64,000 bases of DNA from Bradyrhizobium centrolobii (GCF_001641635.1 NZ_LUUB01000080.1:165042-229041); one strand, 5' to 3'; shown: positions 43,058 through 52,855, counted from the first letter of the stretch. The notes: generated by a model not told the origin, from the letters alone. Program-made: numbers and translations.

Positions 43058-46000
43058 ATGGACGCCATTCCATCACTCGACAGTTACGAACTCTCCGACC
43101 GCTACGACCGCGAACACGGCCGCGTCTTCCTCACAGGCACACAGGCCATCGTCCGGATTGCACTCGACCAGGCGCGGCGCGACCGCGCGGCCGGGCTCAA
43201 CACCGCCGGCTTCATCTCCGGCTATCGCGGCTCGCCGCTCGGCGGCATCGATCTCGAACTCTGGCGCATCAAAGAGCAGCTGAAGCGAGACCGCATCGAA
43301 TTCCTGCCGGCCGTGAACGAGGATCTTGCGGCAACTGCGGTGCTCGGCTCGCAGCAGGTCGAGACCCAAGCAGATCGCGAGGTCGATGGCGTGTTCGGGC
43401 TGTGGTATGGCAAGGGACCCGGCGTCGACCGCTCCGGCGATGCGCTGAAGCACGGCAACGCCTATGGTTCCTCGCCGCATGGCGGCGTGCTGGTGGTCGC
43501 GGGCGACGACCATGGCTGCGTCTCCTCCTCGATGCCGCACCAGTCCGACGTTGCCTTCATGAGCTGGTTCATGCCGACGCTGCATCCGGCCAGCGTCGGC
43601 GAATATCTCGAGTTCGGCGAATATGGCTATGCGCTGAGCCGCTTCTCCGGCATGTGGGTCGGCTTCAAGGCGATCTCGGAGATCGTGGAATCGGGCGCCT
43701 CTGTCGCATTGCGCCCGCCGCGCGCCTTCCGCACGCCCGACTTCGTGCCGCCGCCGGGCGGGCTGCACTATCGCTGGCCCGACCTGCCGGGGCCGCAGAT
43801 CGAGGAGCGGCTGGAGGCGAAGAAGCATGCGGTCTACGCCTTCGCAAAAGCCAATCCCATCGACCGCCACATCTACGACATCCCGCATGCGACCTACGGC
43901 ATCGTCACGACAGGCAAGGCGCATCTCGACCTGATGGAGGCGCTGCGGCTGATGGGTCTCGATGAAGCGGCGTGCCGCAGCATCGGCATCGACGTCTACA
44001 AGGTCGGCATGGTCTGGCCGCTGGCGCTGCACGACGCGATGGAATTCGTGAAGGGCAAGCGCGAGATTTTGGTGGTCGAGGAGAAGCGCGGCATCATCGA
44101 GAGCCAGTTCAAGGAATACTTTTACGACTATCCCGGCGCAAAGCCCGAGCGCATGGTCGGCAAGCACGACGAGACCGGCGCGCGGCTGATCTCCTGGATC
44201 GGTGAATTGTCGCCCCGCGCGCTCGCGTCTGTGCTGGCGCGCCGGCTCGATCCAATGTTTCCGGGCCTCAATCTCGCCGCGCGTGCCGCCACGCTTACGC
44301 CGGAGGCAGAGCGCACGATCAACGTCACCGGCGCAACGCGCACGCCCTACTTCTGCTCCGGTTGCCCGCACAACACGTCGACGAAGGTGCCGGAGGGATC
44401 GAGGGCGCTGGCCGGCATCGGCTGCCATTTCATGGCGAGTTGGATGGACCGCGAGACATCCTCGCTGATCCAGATGGGCGGCGAAGGCGTGAACTGGGCG
44501 GCCTCGTCGAGATTCACCGGCCACAAGCACGTGTTCCAGAACCTCGGCGAAGGCACCTATTATCACTCCGGCTCGATGGCGATCCGGCAGGCTATCGCGG
44601 CAGGCGCCAACATCACCTACAAGATCCTGTTCAACGACGCGGTCGCCATGACCGGCGGCCAGCCGGTCGACGGCCCCATAGGCGTGCACGCCATCGCCCA
44701 CAGCGTCCGCGCCGAAGGTGTTTCGCGCATCGCGCTGGTGTCGGACGAGCCCTCGCAGTTTTCACCTGCGGATCTGCCCTCCGGGGCGACTATCCATCCG
44801 CGCGAGGAGATGGACGCCGTGCAGCGCGATCTGCGCGACGTCCCCGGCGTCTCCGTGCTGATCTATCAGCAGACCTGCGCCACCGAGAAGCGGCGTCGGC
44901 GCAAGCGCGGGCAGATGATCGATCCGAAGCGCTTCGCCTATATCAACGATCTCATCTGCGAGGGCTGCGGCGACTGCTCGGTTGAGTCCAACTGCCTCAG
45001 CGTCGAGCCGAAGGAGACGCCATTCGGCCGCAAACGCCAGATCAACCTCTCGGCCTGCAACAAGGATTTCTCCTGCCTCAACGGCTTCTGCCCGAGTTTT
45101 GTCACCGTTGAGGGTGCCACGCGCCGGGCGAAGACGGCGAGCAGTATCGACGCGACCAGCCGCGCTGCAACGCTTCCCCTGCCCGCCCCCGCATCGCTCG
45201 ATCGTCCCTACGATTTGCTCGTGACCGGCGTCGGCGGCACCGGCGTGATCACGGTCGGCGCGCTGATCGGCATGGCGGCGCATCTCGAACGCCGCGGCGC
45301 CTCGGTGCTGGACTTTACGGGCTTTGCGCAGAAATTCGGTCCCGTGCTGAGCTACATCCGCCTGGCGGCGTCCCCTGAGGCACTGCACCAGGTGCGCATC
45401 GATCAGGGCGCGGCGGATGCGCTGATCGGTTGCGACCTCGTCGTGAGCTCCGCGCCAAAGGCGTCCGGCACGTATCGCCGCGGCACACGCGCGGCGATCA
45501 ACACCGCGGAGATGCCGACCGGGGACGTCGTCCGTTTCCGCGATGCCGATCTCGCCTCGCCCGCGCGCCTGCGCGCGATCGCCCGGGTCATCGGCGAAGT
45601 CAATCTCGACACGATCAACGCCAACGCGTTGGCCGAAAGCCTGCTCGGCGATAGCGTCTATGCCAACATCATCATGCTTGGCTTTTCCTGGCAGCGCGGA
45701 CTTGTGCCGCTCTCGCTGGAGGCGTTGCTCCGCGCGATCGAGCTCAATGGCGTCTCCGTTGAACGCAACAAGCAGGCTTTCGCCTGGGGTCGGATCGCCG
45801 CCGCCGATCCGGAGTTTCTGCCCAGGCCCAAGAGCGCTCCCGCCGCCGAGACGCTCGATCAGATCATCGACCGTCGTGCCGAATTCCTGACCGCCTACCA
45901 GGATGCTGCCTATGCCGCGCGCTATCGGGAGATGATCGCGAAGGTGCGTCGTGCCGAGTCAAGATTGGGTAGCGAGGCGCTGACCGACGCGGTCGCACGC

Positions 46001-46489
46001 TCCCTGTTCAAGCTGATGGCCTACAAGGACGAGTACGAAGTGGCGCGCCTGCATATGCAGTCCGGCTTCCTCGACATCCTGAAGCGTGAGTTCGACGGTG
46101 ATTTCCGCGTCAATTACCACCTCGCCCCGCCCTTCCTTCCCTCACGGCGCGACGCACGGGGTCGGCCGCGTAAGCGCGCCTTCGGCCAATGGATCCAGAT
46201 GCCGCTGGCCGCGCTGGCGCGGCTGAAGGTGTTGCGCGGCACGCCGTTCGATCCGTTCGGCTACACCGCCGAGCGGCGCGCGGAACGGGAGCTGATCGGC
46301 TGGTATGAAGGCTTGATCGAGGCGATGCTCGCCCGGCTCGATGCGACTGGCCTGTCCGACATGATCGCGATCGCCAGGGCACCGATGGAGATCCGCGGCT
46401 ACGGCCCGGTGAAGGACGCCGCAATCACGAAGGTAAAGGCCGAGGTCGGGGGGTTACTGACCCGCCCGGTATCGGCCCGAGCAGCCTGA
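43058..46489 (+). CDS. Indolepyruvate:ferredoxin oxidoreductase, fused alpha-beta (IorAB-like)
   Basis: 1143 residues, a single-chain fusion of the subunits that are separate in archaea. The ThDP domains contain FISGYRGSPLGGIDLE near the N-terminus and GIGCHFMASWMDRETSS near 455; a cysteine-rich 4Fe-4S region lies at about 632-670 (CEGCGDCSVESNC, then CNKDFSCLNGFC); the gamma domain starts near 721 with VTGVGGTGVITVG. It oxidatively decarboxylates aryl pyruvates from Trp, Phe or Tyr transamination to acyl-CoA, passing electrons to ferredoxin. GAGG precedes the ATG at 7 bases. Confidence 0.94.
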   Translation: MDAIPSLDSYELSDRYDREHGRVFLTGTQAIVRIALDQARRDRAAGLNTAGFISGYRGSPLGGIDLELWRIKEQLKRDRIEFLPAVNEDLAATAVLGSQQVETQADREVDGVFGLWYGKGPGVDRSGDALKHGNAYGSSPHGGVLVVAGDDHGCVSSSMPHQSDVAFMSWFMPTLHPASVGEYLEFGEYGYALSRFSGMWVGFKAISEIVESGASVALRPPRAFRTPDFVPPPGGLHYRWPDLPGPQIEERLEAKKHAVYAFAKANPIDRHIYDIPHATYGIVTTGKAHLDLMEALRLMGLDEAACRSIGIDVYKVGMVWPLALHDAMEFVKGKREILVVEEKRGIIESQFKEYFYDYPGAKPERMVGKHDETGARLISWIGELSPRALASVLARRLDPMFPGLNLAARAATLTPEAERTINVTGATRTPYFCSGCPHNTSTKVPEGSRALAGIGCHFMASWMDRETSSLIQMGGEGVNWAASSRFTGHKHVFQNLGEGTYYHSGSMAIRQAIAAGANITYKILFNDAVAMTGGQPVDGPIGVHAIAHSVRAEGVSRIALVSDEPSQFSPADLPSGATIHPREEMDAVQRDLRDVPGVSVLIYQQTCATEKRRRRKRGQMIDPKRFAYINDLICEGCGDCSVESNCLSVEPKETPFGRKRQINLSACNKDFSCLNGFCPSFVTVEGATRRAKTASSIDATSRAATLPLPAPASLDRPYDLLVTGVGGTGVITVGALIGMAAHLERRGASVLDFTGFAQKFGPVLSYIRLAASPEALHQVRIDQGAADALIGCDLVVSSAPKASGTYRRGTRAAINTAEMPTGDVVRFRDADLASPARLRAIARVIGEVNLDTINANALAESLLGDSVYANIIMLGFSWQRGLVPLSLEALLRAIELNGVSVERNKQAFAWGRIAAADPEFLPRPKSAPAAETLDQIIDRRAEFLTAYQDAAYAARYREMIAKVRRAESRLGSEALTDAVARSLFKLMAYKDEYEVARLHMQSGFLDILKREFDGDFRVNYHLAPPFLPSRRDARGRPRKRAFGQWIQMPLAALARLKVLRGTPFDPFGYTAERRAERELIGWYEGLIEAMLARLDATGLSDMIAIARAPMEIRGYGPVKDAAITKVKAEVGGLLTRPVSARAA

Positions 46490-46498
46490 CGGGCCTGC

Positions 46499-46516
46499 GT
46501 CCTCAAAAATGAGGAC
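46499..46516 (+). terminator. Possible terminator hairpin after the oxidoreductase gene
   Basis: GTCCTCA and TGAGGAC form a 7-bp stem with an AAAA loop, starting 10 bases after the stop. No T-run follows, so intrinsic termination is uncertain. Confidence 0.4.
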
Positions 46517-46575
46517 ACGCGCCGGCGCGGCGGCGAGGTAAGCTTCGGCGGTCACCTTCACCGATGGGGAGCCTC

Positions 46576-48090
46576 ATGCAACGCAGACCGCTTCCGCTGA
46601 ATTCAGCCATCGCGAGCTTCGTCCTGGTGGCCGGCGCGGTACCCGCCCTCGCGCAACAGGCGATTGATCTCGATCAGCTGACCATGACCCGGGCCGCAAC
46701 CGATCTCTGCGCCGGCAAGATCACCAGCAAGGCACTGACCTCGGCAGCGCTGGCGCGCGCCAAGGCCAATCCCAACCTCAACGCCTTCATCACGCTTGAT
46801 GAAGCCGGCGCCATGAAGGCCGCCGAGGCCTTCGACGCGCGGCGCAAGAAGGGCGCCTGCAAGCCCCTTGGCGGCGTGCCGATCGTGATCAAGGACAATA
46901 TCGAGGTCGCGGGGCTGCCCTCCAGCGCCGGCACGCCAGCCCTCAAGAGCTTCGTGCCGAAGCAGGACGCGCCCGTCGCGGCAAAACTGCGCGCGGCCGG
47001 CGCGATCATCATCGGCAAGACCAACATGCATGAGCTCGCCTTCGGCATCTCGGGCTACAATGCGGGCTTCAAGACCGGCAGCGAGCCCGGCGTCCGCAAC
47101 GCCTATGACAACAGCAAGATCGCCGGCGGCTCCTCGTCCGGAACGGCAGCCGCGATCGGCGCGCGGATCGTCACCGCGGGCCTTGGCACCGACACCGGCG
47201 GCTCCGTCAGGGTCCCCTGCGCGCTCAATGGCTGTGCGTCGCTGCGGCCGACCGTCGGCCGCTATCCGCAAGGCGGCATCGCGCCGATCTCCCACACCCG
47301 CGATACCGCGGGCCCGATGGCCGCCACCATGACTGATGTCGCGGCGCTCGACCGGGTCATCGCCGGCGGTGGCACGATCGCGCCCGCCGATCTGAAGCAG
47401 GTGCGCATTGGCGTGGTGAAGACCATGCAGGCCAATCTCGACGGCGATACCGATGCCGCCTTCAACGGGGTGATCGACAAGCTCAAGTCGCAAGGCGTCA
47501 CCGTGCTCGATGTCGATATGCCAGAGCTTAATGAGCTCAACGGCAAAGTGAGCTTCCCCGTCGCGATCTTCGAGGCCAACGACGACATGGTCGCCTATCT
47601 CAAGCACACCGGCACCGGCCTCACCATCGAGGCCCTGGCCAAGGAGATTGCGAGCCCCGATGTGAAAGGCACCTATGAGGGTCTCGTCATCCCGCGCAAG
47701 TTGCCCGGCCCCGACAACACGGTGGTCGACGGCAAGCCGGCCTATGATGCGGCCATGAAGACCGGTCGGCCGACGCTCCAGACGCTCTATCGGGACACGT
47801 TCACGAAGAATAAGCTCGATGCCCTCGCCTTCCCGACCACGCCGAAGGTCGCGATCGACTCGAATCCCGATTCCAGCAGCCTGCCGAACTTCCTGCTATT
47901 CATCCAGAACACCGATCCCGGCAGCAATGCCGGCATTCCTGGCATCCAGATCCCGGTCGCGCTCGGCGCATCGAGCAAATTGCCTGTCGGCCTTGAGCTC
48001 GATGGTCCTGCGGGGAGCGACCGCCGATTGCTCGCGATCGGAATGGCGATGGAGAAGGTGTTCGGGCGACTGCCTGCGCCGGCGCGCTAG
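46576..48090 (+). CDS. Exported amidase, amidase-signature family
   Basis: 504 residues. A signal peptide ends near VPALAQQ, so the enzyme is periplasmic. The amidase triad Lys-cisSer-Ser is seen in GVPIVIKDNIEVAG (Lys near 100), KIAGGSSSGTAAAIG and the nucleophile region GTDTGGSVRVPCALNG. Such enzymes hydrolyse amides to acids and ammonia; the substrate cannot be told. I use the ATG at 46576 because GGGGAG lies just upstream; the in-frame ATG at 46564 has none. It follows the oxidoreductase by 86 bases with a hairpin between, so co-transcription is uncertain. Confidence 0.9.
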   Translation: MQRRPLPLNSAIASFVLVAGAVPALAQQAIDLDQLTMTRAATDLCAGKITSKALTSAALARAKANPNLNAFITLDEAGAMKAAEAFDARRKKGACKPLGGVPIVIKDNIEVAGLPSSAGTPALKSFVPKQDAPVAAKLRAAGAIIIGKTNMHELAFGISGYNAGFKTGSEPGVRNAYDNSKIAGGSSSGTAAAIGARIVTAGLGTDTGGSVRVPCALNGCASLRPTVGRYPQGGIAPISHTRDTAGPMAATMTDVAALDRVIAGGGTIAPADLKQVRIGVVKTMQANLDGDTDAAFNGVIDKLKSQGVTVLDVDMPELNELNGKVSFPVAIFEANDDMVAYLKHTGTGLTIEALAKEIASPDVKGTYEGLVIPRKLPGPDNTVVDGKPAYDAAMKTGRPTLQTLYRDTFTKNKLDALAFPTTPKVAIDSNPDSSSLPNFLLFIQNTDPGSNAGIPGIQIPVALGASSKLPVGLELDGPAGSDRRLLAIGMAMEKVFGRLPAPAR

Positions 48091-48130
48091 ATGCATGATG
48101 CGGTTAAGTCTGGTTAGGAACCGCGAGGGA

Positions 48131-48212
48131 AGGTGCGCTCCTCTCGCGCTTGCGGGGGAGGGCTGGGGTGGAGGTGTCTCCACAATGAACACTCTGGAGG
48201 GAGCCCTTCTCC
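48131..48212. repeat. Palindromic intergenic element, family A, shortened
   Basis: The left part (GCTCCTCTCGCGCTTGCGGGGGAGG) matches the other family A elements; the right arm is lost and replaced by CTCTGGAGGGAGCC. It lies between the converging amidase and LysR genes. Confidence 0.65.
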
Positions 48213-49124
48213 TCAGGAATAGGGATTGATCAGCTTCTGCTGCTCCGCACTGTGAAGCACGAGCATGTCGATGAAGGTCCTGACCTTCGCGGACAAATGG
48301 TGCCGGTGTGGATAGACTGCGTTCATCGACATCTCGACCGGCCGGTATTCGGGCAACAGACGAACCAGGTGGCCTGCTTCGAGATCGTCGCGAATGAGAA
48401 ATCCGGCCATCAGGCAGACGGCGGCGCCTTCCAGCGCCACCTTCCGCAACGCCTCCCCGCTGTTGGTGACGAAGCTGCCCGAGATGCGCACCGATGCCGG
48501 CGTTCCCTTGCGGTCGAAGAAGCGCCAGTCGTCGCCGAAGGGATAGTTCACGTGACGACCGCAATTATGCGCGGTGAGCTCCTCGAGCTTCTGAACGCGG
48601 CCGTGCTTTTCGAGATAGTCGTGCGAGCAGCACAGCACGTGGCGCCAGGTGGCGAGGCTGCGGACGATCAGGCTCGAATCCGGCGGCGAGATCATGCGCA
48701 GGGCGACGTCGTAGCCTTCCTCGATCAGATCGACCTCGGCCTCGCCCATGCGCAGATCGACCTTGATCTCCGGATAGGTCGCCAGGAGCTTTGCCACCAC
48801 CGGCGCGACGAAGGGCACCATGTGCGTGGCGGAGTGGATGCGCAGCGTGCCGCGGGGCTCCGATTGCAATTCGCTCGCAATGTCGTCGGCCTGTTCGAGG
48901 TCGGCGAGGATCTGGGTGGAGCGGTCGTAATAGGCCTTGCCGATTTCGGTGAGGCTCACCTTCCGCGTGGTGCGGTTGAGCAGCCGCACGCCGAGCCGGT
49001 CCTCCAGCGCCTGCACGTGGTTGCTGACCATGGTTGTCGACATGTTGAGCCGGCGCGCAGCGGCGGAAAAGCCACCGTTCTCGACCACCCGGACGAAGGC
49101 CGTAAGGCTGGTGAAGCGGTCCAT
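48213..49124 (-). CDS. LysR-family transcriptional regulator
   Basis: 303 residues. The helix-turn-helix is GGFSAAARRLNMSTTMVSNHVQALEDRLGVRLLNRTTRKVSLTE split over residues 17-60, and the effector domain starts near 90. It is divergent from the EmrA-like gene with a palindrome in the gap, so it is the probable regulator of the efflux operon. This type (CrgA-like) often represses pump genes and is relieved by the drug; this is inference. Confidence 0.93.
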   Translation of the reverse strand: MDRFTSLTAFVRVVENGGFSAAARRLNMSTTMVSNHVQALEDRLGVRLLNRTTRKVSLTEIGKAYYDRSTQILADLEQADDIASELQSEPRGTLRIHSATHMVPFVAPVVAKLLATYPEIKVDLRMGEAEVDLIEEGYDVALRMISPPDSSLIVRSLATWRHVLCCSHDYLEKHGRVQKLEELTAHNCGRHVNYPFGDDWRFFDRKGTPASVRISGSFVTNSGEALRKVALEGAAVCLMAGFLIRDDLEAGHLVRLLPEYRPVEMSMNAVYPHRHHLSAKVRTFIDMLVLHSAEQQKLINPYS

Positions 49125-49138
49125 CTCGTGAGGCTCCG

Positions 49139-49161
49139 ATTATCCGCTCTTACTGGATAAT
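49139..49161. promoter_or_regulatory. Palindrome ATTATCC-N9-GGATAAT, likely LysR operator
   Basis: Seven-base inverted arms with a 9-base centre fit the T-N11-A form of LysR boxes. Related half-sites occur at 49178-49184 (GGATTAT) and upstream of the EmrB-like gene near 50474-50484 (TCGATTATCGA), so the regulator may act at both promoters. Confidence 0.6.
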
Positions 49162-49265
49162 GCTTCCAATTCTTCATGGATTATCACAAGGGCCGGGACA
49201 GCGCATCTTCACGCTCGACAGCAGCGCCCCCTTCGGAACGGGACGTCTGGCGATCCGGAGATGTC

Positions 49266-50417
49266 ATGTCGAACGCTTCTTATGTTACTGAAACCAAAAA
49301 CAAAATCAGCCTCCGCCCGTCGCGGCAGGCGATCAAGCGGGCAGCCATCGGGCTGGCGCTGGCGCTCGGCATCGCTGCGGCCGGCGACTTCGGCTACAGC
49401 TACCTGACGACCGGCCGCTACCTCGAATCCACCGACGACGCCTACGTGAAGGCGGATTCCACGATCATCGCGCCAAAGGTCTCGGGCTACATCGCCCAGG
49501 TGCTGGTCGGCGACAACGAGAAGGTCAAGGCGGGCCAGCTACTGGCCAAGATCGACGACCGCGATTTCAAGACCGCGCTCGAGCAGGCCCGCGCTGATGT
49601 CGCGGCCGCTGAAGCCTCGGTGCGCAACCTCGATGCCCAGCTCGAACTGCAGCAGCCGATCATCGAGCAGGGCACGGCGGACGTCGCCGCGGCCGAGGCC
49701 AATCTGAAATTCGCGCAGGAAGAGCGCGCCCGCTACGACGACCTGATGAAATCGGGCTCGGGCACGATCCAGCGTGCGCAGCAGACCGACGCAGCGCTGG
49801 GCGCCAGCAACGCGCAATTGCAGCACGCGAAGTCAGGCCTGTTGGCCGCACAGCGCAAGGTCGACGTGCTCACCACGCAACGCGCTCAGGCCGTCGCCCA
49901 GCTCGCGCGCGCCCGCGCGGTCGCTGAGCAGGCCTCATTGAACCTGTCCTATACCGGGATCACCGCGCCGGTCGACGGCACGGTCGGCGCCCGTTCGCTA
50001 CGTGTTGGCCAGTACGTGCAGGCGGGCACGCAATTGATGGCGGTGGTGCCGCTCGATGCGGTCTACGTCGTCGCGAATTTCAAGGAGACGCAGCTCACGC
50101 ATGTGCGCCCGGGCCAGCCGGTCGAGCTGCGCATCGACAGCTTCCGCAACGAGACCCTGCGCGGCCATGTCGACAGCCTGTCGCCGGCGAGCGGGCTCGA
50201 ATTCGCGCTACTGCCGCCCGACAACGCCACCGGCAATTTCACCAAGATCGTGCAACGCGTGCCGGTGAAGATCGTGCTCGACGACCACCGCCTGGCCGGC
50301 CTGTTGCGGCCCGGCATGTCGGCGGTGCCGACCGTCGACACCAAGGCGACCGTGCTGGCCGAACGCGAGACCAGCGAACGTCTGGCTGACAATACGGCGC
50401 GTCCGAACGGCAGCTGA
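49266..50417 (+). CDS. EmrA-like membrane fusion protein of a multidrug efflux pump
   Basis: 383 residues. One transmembrane helix at about 25-45 is followed by a HlyD/EmrA periplasmic part: ESTDDAYVKADSTIIAPKVSGYIAQVLV (lipoyl-like half), a coiled-coil hairpin from about 105 to 210 and the second half ITAPVDGTVGARSLRVGQYV. It links the inner-membrane EmrB-like transporter with an outer-membrane channel. I use the ATG at 49266, which has GGAG at 5 bases; the longer frame from 49176 would cross the operator region. The EmrB-like gene follows after 117 bases. Confidence 0.92.
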   Translation: MSNASYVTETKNKISLRPSRQAIKRAAIGLALALGIAAAGDFGYSYLTTGRYLESTDDAYVKADSTIIAPKVSGYIAQVLVGDNEKVKAGQLLAKIDDRDFKTALEQARADVAAAEASVRNLDAQLELQQPIIEQGTADVAAAEANLKFAQEERARYDDLMKSGSGTIQRAQQTDAALGASNAQLQHAKSGLLAAQRKVDVLTTQRAQAVAQLARARAVAEQASLNLSYTGITAPVDGTVGARSLRVGQYVQAGTQLMAVVPLDAVYVVANFKETQLTHVRPGQPVELRIDSFRNETLRGHVDSLSPASGLEFALLPPDNATGNFTKIVQRVPVKIVLDDHRLAGLLRPGMSAVPTVDTKATVLAERETSERLADNTARPNGS

Positions 50418-50534
50418 GGTCCATCGATCGCGGCAGGATTATCAAGACCCGCCGGACGATCCTTCCAAGACTTCCTCGATTATCGAAACCATCCGCCTAA
50501 TGCATTCTGTCTCCGTAATCGAGACGAGGCTTCC

Positions 50535-52151
50535 ATGAGCACGCTCCAACCCGCCCTCAACGCCGCTTCCGCCGCCAGCATTCCCGCCCCGGCTATGCCG
50601 GCAACGCCAGCGGTCTCCGCAAAAACCTGGATCGCCGTGGTCGGCGCAACGCTCGGCGCCTTCATGGCGGTGCTGAACATCCAGATCGTCAACGCCTCGC
50701 TTGCAGACATCCAGGGTGCGATCGGCGCCGGCATCGACGACGGCGGCTGGATCTCGACCTCCTACCTGATCGCCGAGATCGTCGTGATCCCGCTGTCCGG
50801 CTGGCTGGCACAGGTGTTCTCGATCCGCATCTATCTGCTCACCAACGCGACCTTATTTCTGGTGTTCTCGGCGGCCTGCGCGCTGGCGCAAGACTTGCCG
50901 CAGATGATCGTTCTGCGCGCCGTGCAGGGCTTTTCCGGCGGCGTATTGATCCCGATGGCGTTCACACTGATCATCACGCTCTTGCCGAAGGCGAAGCAGC
51001 CGATCGGACTTGCGCTGTTTGCGATCTCTGCGACATTCGCGCCAGCCATCGGCCCGACCATTGGCGGTTATCTGACCGAGAACTGGGGCTGGCAGTACAT
51101 CTTCTACGTCAACCTGGTGCCCGGCACGCTGATGATCGCGATGCTGTGGTTCTCGCTGGAAGCCAAACCGATGAAGCTGCCGCTGCTGCGCGAGGGCGAC
51201 TGGCCGGGCATCATCACCATGGCGATCGGCCTCTCCGCGCTGCAGACCGTGCTGGAAGAAGGCAACAAGGACGACTGGTTCGGCTCGCCTTTCATCGTCA
51301 AACTGTCCATTATCGCCGCCATTGCGCTGACCGCCTTTCTGTTGATCGAACTTACTGCGAAGAAGCCGCTGTTGAACCTGCGTCTGCTGGTTCGCCGCAA
51401 TTTCGGTTTCGGCATCCTCGCCAACTTCCTGCTCGGCATCGCGCTGTACGGTTCGGTGTTCATCATGCCCGTCTATCTGTCGCGCATCCAGGGCTACAAC
51501 GCCGAACAGATCGGCATGGTTCTGGCCTGGACCGGCTTGCCGCAGCTGTTGCTGATCCCGCTCGTGCCGCGGCTGATGCAGCGCTTCGATGCCCGGATCA
51601 TTATCGGCATCGGCTTCGCGCTGTTCGCGATCTCAAATTTCATGAACATCTATATGACGAATGACTACGCGACCGATCAGCTGTTCTGGCCCAACGTCGT
51701 TCGTGCCGTGGGACAGGCCTTTGTATTCGCACCGCTCTCGGCCGTCGCCACTGCCGGGATCGAGCCGGAGAATGCCGGCTCCGCATCGGGCCTGTTCAAC
51801 ATGATGCGCAACCTCGGCGGCGCCATCGGCATCGCACTGCTGCAAACGCTCCTGACCAAGCGCGAGCAGTATCACTCCAACGTGCTGATGCAGTCGGTCT
51901 CGGTGTTCGAGCAGGCGACCCGGACGCGGCTGGAACAGCTCACACAATATTTCGTCAATCACGGCGTCCTCGACCGCGCCGACGCCTCCCATCGCGCCTA
52001 TGTCGCGATCGGCCATATCGTGCAGAAGCAGGCCTATATCCTCGCGTTCAGCGACACCTTCTATCTGCTCGGCATGGCCCTGATCGTGGCCCTGGTCGCC
52101 GCCCTCTTCCTGAAGAAGCCCGGCCACCTCTCGGCCGGGGAAGCGCACTGA
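50535..52151 (+). CDS. EmrB-like multidrug efflux transporter, MFS DHA2 family
   Basis: 538 residues with 14 predicted helices. The first helix region has GATLGAFMAVLNIQIVNASLADIQGA, the DHA2 signature, and LRAVQGFSGGVLIPMAFT and FAPAIGPTIGGYLTENWGWQYIFYVN are motif C-like drug/proton antiporter sequences. It exports hydrophobic compounds in exchange for protons, with the EmrA-like protein. GAGG lies 5 bases before the ATG. An outer-membrane TolC-type gene is not nearby. Confidence 0.94.
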   Translation: MSTLQPALNAASAASIPAPAMPATPAVSAKTWIAVVGATLGAFMAVLNIQIVNASLADIQGAIGAGIDDGGWISTSYLIAEIVVIPLSGWLAQVFSIRIYLLTNATLFLVFSAACALAQDLPQMIVLRAVQGFSGGVLIPMAFTLIITLLPKAKQPIGLALFAISATFAPAIGPTIGGYLTENWGWQYIFYVNLVPGTLMIAMLWFSLEAKPMKLPLLREGDWPGIITMAIGLSALQTVLEEGNKDDWFGSPFIVKLSIIAAIALTAFLLIELTAKKPLLNLRLLVRRNFGFGILANFLLGIALYGSVFIMPVYLSRIQGYNAEQIGMVLAWTGLPQLLLIPLVPRLMQRFDARIIIGIGFALFAISNFMNIYMTNDYATDQLFWPNVVRAVGQAFVFAPLSAVATAGIEPENAGSASGLFNMMRNLGGAIGIALLQTLLTKREQYHSNVLMQSVSVFEQATRTRLEQLTQYFVNHGVLDRADASHRAYVAIGHIVQKQAYILAFSDTFYLLGMALIVALVAALFLKKPGHLSAGEAH

Positions 52152-52180
52152 CATCAATCCGCAAAGTAAGGAGAACGACC

Positions 52181-52642
52181 ATGAAGCCCCGCATGAATTT
52201 CTACCAGGCTGCACCCGACACGCTGAAGGCACTGATGGCGCTGGAAGAGCAGATCCAGTCGACGGGCCTCGAGAAGTCGCTGATCGAGCTCGTCAAGATC
52301 CGCGCATCGCAAATCAACGGCTGCGCCTTTTGCATCAACATGCACACCGAAGACGCGCGCAAACGCGGCGAGACCGAGCAGCGCATCTATCTGCTCAGCG
52401 CCTGGCGTGAATCCCCGCTCTATTCCGACCGCGAGCGCGCGGCGCTCGCCTGGACCGAGTCGGTGACGCTGATCTCGCAGACGCACGCTCCCGACGACGT
52501 GTACGAGCAGGTGCGCGCGCAGTTCTCCGACGAGGAGACGGTGAACCTGACCATGCTAATCGCGGCCATCAATGCCTGGAACAGGATCGCGATCGCGTTC
52601 CGCGCCGTCCACCCGGTGAAGGTGAAGGCGTCGGTGGCGTGA
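52181..52642 (+). CDS. Carboxymuconolactone decarboxylase/AhpD-family protein
   Basis: 153 residues, helical. The AhpD-type active site is present: CAFC (C48, C51) followed by H55 in CAFCINMH, and an upstream Glu in LIELVKIRAS. The family reduces peroxides or acts on alkylhydroperoxidase partners. AGGAGAACGACC precedes the ATG. It lies 29 bases downstream of the EmrB-like gene, probably in the same operon, suggesting that the operon answers to an oxidising or quinone-like compound. Confidence 0.92.
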   Translation: MKPRMNFYQAAPDTLKALMALEEQIQSTGLEKSLIELVKIRASQINGCAFCINMHTEDARKRGETEQRIYLLSAWRESPLYSDRERAALAWTESVTLISQTHAPDDVYEQVRAQFSDEETVNLTMLIAAINAWNRIAIAFRAVHPVKVKASVA

Positions 52643-52699
52643 GGCGGCGGGATGCCGTCGATCGCATGATGAACGCGACGCCGCTTCCACATTCTCACT

Positions 52700-52800
52700 G
52701 TCATGCCCCGCGAAGGCGGGGCATCCAGTATTCCAGAGACGCCAGATGTCCCATGCACTGCCGCGGCGTACTGGATCGCCCGGTCAAGCCGGGCGATGAC
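52700..52800. repeat. Palindromic intergenic element, family B
   Basis: GTCATGCCCCGCGAAGGCGGGGC at the left and GCCCGGTCAAGCCGGGCGATGAC at the right are each hairpins, and the ends are mutually inverted. It separates converging genes. Confidence 0.8.
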
Positions 52801-52855
52801 GGCGGAGTGTGTGGCAACTGCATCGCGCCCCTTCGTCAACTGGGAGCGTGGTTCG

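Noticed and set aside
43073..44701. A 542-codon open frame opposite the indolepyruvate oxidoreductase
   Set aside because: Composition typical of an antisense frame in GC-rich DNA; no motif and no ribosome-binding site.
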